Source: Arthrobacter sp. AL12 (lineage in GTDB: Bacteria > Actinomycetota > Actinomycetes > Actinomycetales > Micrococcaceae). From it: DNA of 64,000 bases. Below, piece after piece: positions 60,520 to 64,000 of this stretch. Location of the stretch: the NCBI RefSeq assembly GCF_029960645.1, contig NZ_JASBQY010000009.1:91941-155940 (forward strand), read 5' to 3'. The position numbers and the translations under genes are program-made. Below the pieces are notes generated by a model. The model did not search any database, had not been told where the DNA came from, and was given only the letters and a program-made list of their open reading frames with translations. Numbering within the stretch: the stretch's first letter is position 1; every line of letters begins with the position of its first letter.

Positions 60520-62280
60520 ATGTCCGTTGACTCAGCACTCATCGCCCCCGCCGAACTGGCCGGGCCCCTGACCAGCCCCCTGACGCAGGTCCACGCCGAA
60601 GACCAACTCCCCGGCTGGTGGCGCTCGGCCGTGATCTACCAGGTGTACCCGCGCTCGTTCCGGGACCTGAACGGGGACGGCGTGGGCGACCTGGCCGGGA
60701 TCACCGCTGAACTGCCCCAGCTGGCCGAACTCGACATCGACGCCGTCTGGCTCTCCCCGTTCTACCGCTCCCCGCAGCGCGACGCCGGCTACGACGTCAG
60801 CGACTACTGCGACGTCGACCCACTGTTCGGCACGCTGGCTGACTTCGACGCCATGATGGCCGAGGCCACGCGGCTTGGCCTGCGGATGATCGTGGACCTG
60901 GTCCCCAACCACTGCTCGGACCAGCACGCCGCTTTCCAGGCTGCCCTCGCCGCGCCCGCCGGCAGCCCGGAACGGGACATGTTCATCTTCCGGGACGGCC
61001 GCGGCCATTACGGCGAGGAGCCGCCGAACAACTGGGAGTCCCACTTCGGCGGCCCGGCCTGGACCCGGATCGCCGAACCGGACGGCACGCCAGGCCAGTG
61101 GTACCTGCACCTCTTTGACACCTCCCAGCCGGACTTCAACTGGGACAACGACGCTGTGCACGAGGAATTCGAGCAAGTCCTGCGTTTCTGGCTGGACCGC
61201 GGCGTCTCGGGCTTCCGCGTGGACGTTGCCCATGCCCTGGTCAAGGCCCCGGGGCTGCCCGAATGGGGCGGCCGCGCCGATGGCAACAGCTGCGACGGCT
61301 ACCCCGGCCACGACGCTCCGATGTTCGGCCAGCCCGCACTGCACGACATCTACCGCAAGTGGCGGCGGATCCTTGCCGAATACGGCCCGGACCGCATCCT
61401 CTGCGCCGAGGCCAATGTCGATCCTCTCCCCCGGCTGGCCGACTGGGTCCGGCCGGACGAAATGCACCAGGCCTTCAACTTCCCGTACCTGCACGCCGGC
61501 CTGGATGTCCGCCGAATGCGCGGTGTCATCACCGAGTCGCTGACTGCGCTGGACTCCGTCGGCGCTCCCAGCACCTGGGTGCTCTCCAACCACGATGTGG
61601 TCCGGCATGCCACCCGGTTCGGCTACGACGGCAACGCACCGCGCGACGGCGACGGGATCGGCGCCTTTGATCCCCAGCCGGACGAGGCCCTGGGCCGCTC
61701 CCGGGCCGCGGCCGCGTCGATGTTCATGCTCGGGCTGCCCGGCGGCGCCTACCTCTACCAGGGCGAAGAACTCGGCCTGCCCGACGGGATCGACATCCCG
61801 GACCACCAGCGGCAGGACCCCACGTTCGGCCGCACCGGCGGCGAACGCCTGGGCCGCGACGGCTGCCGCGTGCCGCTGCCGTGGCGCACCGCCGAACTGC
61901 ACGCCGGCTTCGGCAGCGGGGCAGCCCCGTGGCTTCCCCAGCCGGCAAGCTTCACGGAACTGGCGCGGGACGCCCAGGCCGCGTCGCCGTCGTCGCACCT
62001 CAACCTGTACCGGCGCATGCTGGCCGCCCGGCGCGAACTTGGACTGGGCCAGGGGTCACTCGCCTGGGCCGAGGACTGGTGCACGGACAGCTGCCTGGCG
62101 TACCTCAACGGAACCACCCTGGTACTGCTCAATGCGGGACACGATGCAATAGAACTGCCGGCCGGCCGGGTGCTGCTGCGCAGCTCCCAGGATTCCGCCC
62201 CGGAAGGGCTTGAGTCATCTGGACCGGGCGGCTCCGGGCATCGGTTAGGCTCAGGGGAAACTGTTTGGCTGGAAATCTAA
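60520..62280 (+). CDS. Alpha-glucosidase, GH13 family (AglA-like)
   Basis: This 586-residue GH13 enzyme has the barrel motifs DLVPNHCSDQHAAF, GFRVDVAHAL (nucleophile Asp235), CAEANVDP (acid/base Glu297), and VLSNHDVVRHATRFG (transition-state Asp). Exact chain-length preference is not readable. No signal peptide, so it hydrolyses imported maltose or isomaltose-type sugars in the cytosol. I chose the ATG (SVDSALIAP) downstream of the operator. It is divergent from the malE remnant and 24 bases before the LacI gene, so both probably share a transcript. Confidence 0.95.
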   Translation: MSVDSALIAPAELAGPLTSPLTQVHAEDQLPGWWRSAVIYQVYPRSFRDLNGDGVGDLAGITAELPQLAELDIDAVWLSPFYRSPQRDAGYDVSDYCDVDPLFGTLADFDAMMAEATRLGLRMIVDLVPNHCSDQHAAFQAALAAPAGSPERDMFIFRDGRGHYGEEPPNNWESHFGGPAWTRIAEPDGTPGQWYLHLFDTSQPDFNWDNDAVHEEFEQVLRFWLDRGVSGFRVDVAHALVKAPGLPEWGGRADGNSCDGYPGHDAPMFGQPALHDIYRKWRRILAEYGPDRILCAEANVDPLPRLADWVRPDEMHQAFNFPYLHAGLDVRRMRGVITESLTALDSVGAPSTWVLSNHDVVRHATRFGYDGNAPRDGDGIGAFDPQPDEALGRSRAAAASMFMLGLPGGAYLYQGEELGLPDGIDIPDHQRQDPTFGRTGGERLGRDGCRVPLPWRTAELHAGFGSGAAPWLPQPASFTELARDAQAASPSSHLNLYRRMLAARRELGLGQGSLAWAEDWCTDSCLAYLNGTTLVLLNAGHDAIELPAGRVLLRSSQDSAPEGLESSGPGGSGHRLGSGETVWLEI

Positions 62281-62304
62281 ATCTAGGACTCGGAGAGCTA
62301 AGAA

Positions 62305-63336
62305 ATGCCCGGCATCAAGGACGTCGCTGAGCGCGCTGGCCTCTCCATAGCCACCGTTTCACGGGCCTTGAGCGGCAAGGGCAATGTCTCGGTCCGCAGC
62401 CGGGAACGCGCCCAGAATGCCGCAGCCGAACTCGGCTTCGTCCTCTTCTACCACGCGTCCAGCCTGGCCTCCGGACGGAACCACAATGTGGGCCTGGTGG
62501 TTCCGTCCGTGCACCGCTGGTTCTTTTCCTCGGTAGTGGAGGGCGTCTCGGCCACCCTGCTGGACGCAGGCTATGACCTTACGCTCTACAACGTCAGCGA
62601 GGGCCAGGAACGCCGTCACAGCGTGCTGAACGACTTCCTGTTGCGCAAGCGGGTGGATGCGGTGATTGCAGTGTCGCTGAAGCTCAGCGCAGCCGAGATC
62701 CAGCAGCTGCTCGCGATCCACCGGCCCATCGTAGGGATCGGCGGCCCATTGCCGGGAGCCACAGCCATCCGCATCGACGATTCGGGTATTGCCCACGCCG
62801 CGTCCCGCCACCTGATCCAGCTCGGCCACAGCATGATCGCCCATATGACAGGTGACGCCGCCTACGACAAAGACTTCCGCCTGCCGGGCACCCGCCAGGC
62901 CGGTTTCAAGAAGGCCATGAACGAAGCTGGACTGGCGATCCGTCCGGAGTGGCAGGTCTCTGCCGACTTCACCATCCAGGGCGCCTACGCCAGCGCACGG
63001 CAATTGCTCGGCGGCTCCGTGGAGCGGCCCACCGCGGTCTTCGCGGCATCCGATGAAATGGCGATCGGCACCATCCTCGCCGCCCGCGACTTCGGGCTCC
63101 GGGTACCTGAGGACCTATCCGTGATCGGCATCGACGGCCACGAGCTCGGTGAGGTGTTTGGACTCACCACGATTGACCAGGACGCCCGCGGCCAGGGTGC
63201 GCTGGCTGTCCGACGCCTGCTGGCCGGGCTCGACGGCGCCGGGGACACCGCAGCGGCCGACACCGAGTACCCGACGCGCTTCGTGATCCGCTCCAGCACG
63301 GCCGTTCCGCCCATGGACACCGTGCCGATCCACTAG
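62305..63336 (+). CDS. LacI-family transcriptional regulator
   Basis: The 343-residue protein has the LacI HTH (IKDVAERAGLSIATVSRALSGKGNVS) with a hinge helix and a periplasmic-binding-like ligand domain (VGLVVPSVHRWFFSSVVEGV, AVFAASDEMAIGTILAARDFG, DLSVIGIDGHELGEVFGLTTIDQ). It probably represses the alpha-glucosidase and malE promoters at the two operators and is released by maltose or a related sugar. It is translated 24 bases after the glucosidase gene, giving an autoregulated operon. Confidence 0.95.
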   Translation: MPGIKDVAERAGLSIATVSRALSGKGNVSVRSRERAQNAAAELGFVLFYHASSLASGRNHNVGLVVPSVHRWFFSSVVEGVSATLLDAGYDLTLYNVSEGQERRHSVLNDFLLRKRVDAVIAVSLKLSAAEIQQLLAIHRPIVGIGGPLPGATAIRIDDSGIAHAASRHLIQLGHSMIAHMTGDAAYDKDFRLPGTRQAGFKKAMNEAGLAIRPEWQVSADFTIQGAYASARQLLGGSVERPTAVFAASDEMAIGTILAARDFGLRVPEDLSVIGIDGHELGEVFGLTTIDQDARGQGALAVRRLLAGLDGAGDTAAADTEYPTRFVIRSSTAVPPMDTVPIH

Positions 63337-63368
63337 GCGCCGAAAATACGTTCGGCCCGCTGGCAGCC

Positions 63369-63869
63369 CTAGGCGCCGACCCCGCCCATGAAGCGCACGA
63401 ACCGGTCCAGTACCTCTGGCCAGCCGGCTGCGTACTCGGCCCGTGTTGTGGCGGGGTCCTCGGCACCTTCCCACCCGCTGTGCACGAGGCGGAGCTCTGT
63501 CCCGTCCTGCACGGCCCGGAACGCCACGCGCAGCTCCGTAGACCAGACGGCCGACGTGCCGGGGTGCCAGCTGGCATGGAAGGACAGCGGGGGCTGCCAG
63601 TCATCGATGGATCCCCAAATGGCGGTCTTTCCGTCGTCCGCACTCTCCAGGACCAGGTTCTCCTCGAATTCCACATAGGAGCCGGCACCGAAGACGCTGT
63701 GCTCCTCAAGGGGCCACCAGAGATGCGTGTGTTCGGTGAATCCAACAAAGGCGCGCGCCACTGCCCCCGGGACAATAACGGTGTACACGACGGGGTCCAG
63801 CCCGTCGGCCGCTGCCGGCTCCGGTGTCTCGGAGGCATCAGGGGCTGCGTGGCTGAAGAGGTTGTCCAT
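63369..63869 (-). CDS. SRPBCC (START-like) domain protein
   Basis: The 166-residue protein has the activator-of-Hsp90/START-like fold blocks (DPVVYTVIVPGAVARAFVGFTEHTHLWWPLEEHSVFGAGSYVEFEENLV, WGSIDDWQPPLSFHASWHPG, FRAVQDGTELRLVHSGWEG). Such proteins bind hydrophobic ligands or clients. No partner gene is near. The ATG (MDNLFSH) is taken; a TTG three codons earlier is possible. Confidence 0.85.
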   Translation of the reverse strand: MDNLFSHAAPDASETPEPAAADGLDPVVYTVIVPGAVARAFVGFTEHTHLWWPLEEHSVFGAGSYVEFEENLVLESADDGKTAIWGSIDDWQPPLSFHASWHPGTSAVWSTELRVAFRAVQDGTELRLVHSGWEGAEDPATTRAEYAAGWPEVLDRFVRFMGGVGA

Positions 63870-63901
63870 GGGCAACAACTCTACCCGGAGGGTTAAATGC
63901 G

Positions 63902-63934
63902 GGAGAGCCCCGACCGTGTGGTCGGGGGCTCTCC
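63902..63934. terminator. Strong hairpin near window end
   Basis: GGAGAGCCCCGACC and GGTCGGGGGCTCTCC pair almost perfectly around GTGT. It lies upstream of the SRPBCC gene and probably ends a gene outside the window. The last 60 bases hold nothing I recognise. Confidence 0.7.
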
Positions 63935-64000
63935 GGGGTTTAACGGGCTCTTCAAGGTTCCCGGGGAAATAGGTTCGTGTTGTAGCTAGCAGAGGACTCG

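Overview
The window is high-GC actinobacterial chromosome, most like Arthrobacter or a close relative (Micrococcaceae). That placement rests on dense short-spaced operons, frequent GTG/TTG starts, the XPB/helicase-associated pair, DUF3027, DUF3263, DUF4032 and DUF4193 proteins, a lone CIRCE-controlled groL, a glycine-riboswitch gcv operon and c-di-AMP riboswitches in front of cell-wall hydrolases. I see no rRNA, prophage, insertion sequence or CRISPR array. There is one tRNA (Thr, UGU).

Layout. 1-2.6 kb: the end of an HTH-like gene translationally coupled to three tandem seven-helix membrane paralogues. 2.8-9.3 kb: a GH38 alpha-mannosidase and a molybdenum-cofactor group (fdhD, moeA, DUF6457, mobA). 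9.3-13.4 kb: an HNH nuclease, two secreted peptidoglycan hydrolases (C40 and M23), each behind a c-di-AMP (ydaO-type) riboswitch, and a DtxR-family regulator. 13.6-17.7 kb: serC, an MFS transporter, DUF3027 and a cold-shock protein. 17.7-21.9 kb: the helicase-associated protein and XPB. 22-26 kb: an FHA protein with a small partner, a two-component system and a solitary WXG100 protein. 26-31.8 kb: an RNase HI fusion, groL, an orphan branched-chain-type binding lipoprotein coupled to a cold-shock gene, a LytR_C protein and DUF3263. 31.9-36.4 kb: ung, a siderophore-interacting protein, a ThrE-type exporter and a FemAB-type ligase. 36.4-44.6 kb: tspO, then gcvP-gcvT-gcvH-glyA-sdaA on the minus strand behind a tandem glycine riboswitch.

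45-47.2 kb: a divergent TetR/MFS efflux pair with a perfect operator palindrome. 47.3-51.1 kb: dps, a secreted AMIN-like protein, DUF4193, a GyrI-like protein, tRNA-Thr and a membrane-anchored DsbA-like protein. 51.2-56.5 kb: otsAB, an orphan sugar-ABC ATPase and DUF4032. 56.6-63.9 kb: a GlcD-like flavoprotein and a maltose/alpha-glucoside locus. In that locus a malE-type gene breaks off and runs into the frameshifted remains of a GH13 gene, while the divergent intact alpha-glucosidase, the LacI regulator and two LacI-type operators remain.

Genes that visibly work together are the glycine-to-serine-to-pyruvate route (gcvPTH, glyA, sdaA), trehalose synthesis (otsAB), cofactor maturation (fdhD, moeA, mobA) and c-di-AMP-controlled wall remodelling. 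No clear new defence system is present. The best leads are the HTH plus triple seven-helix operon, a 67-residue ORF placed directly behind a c-di-AMP riboswitch, and the malE/GH13 deletion scar.
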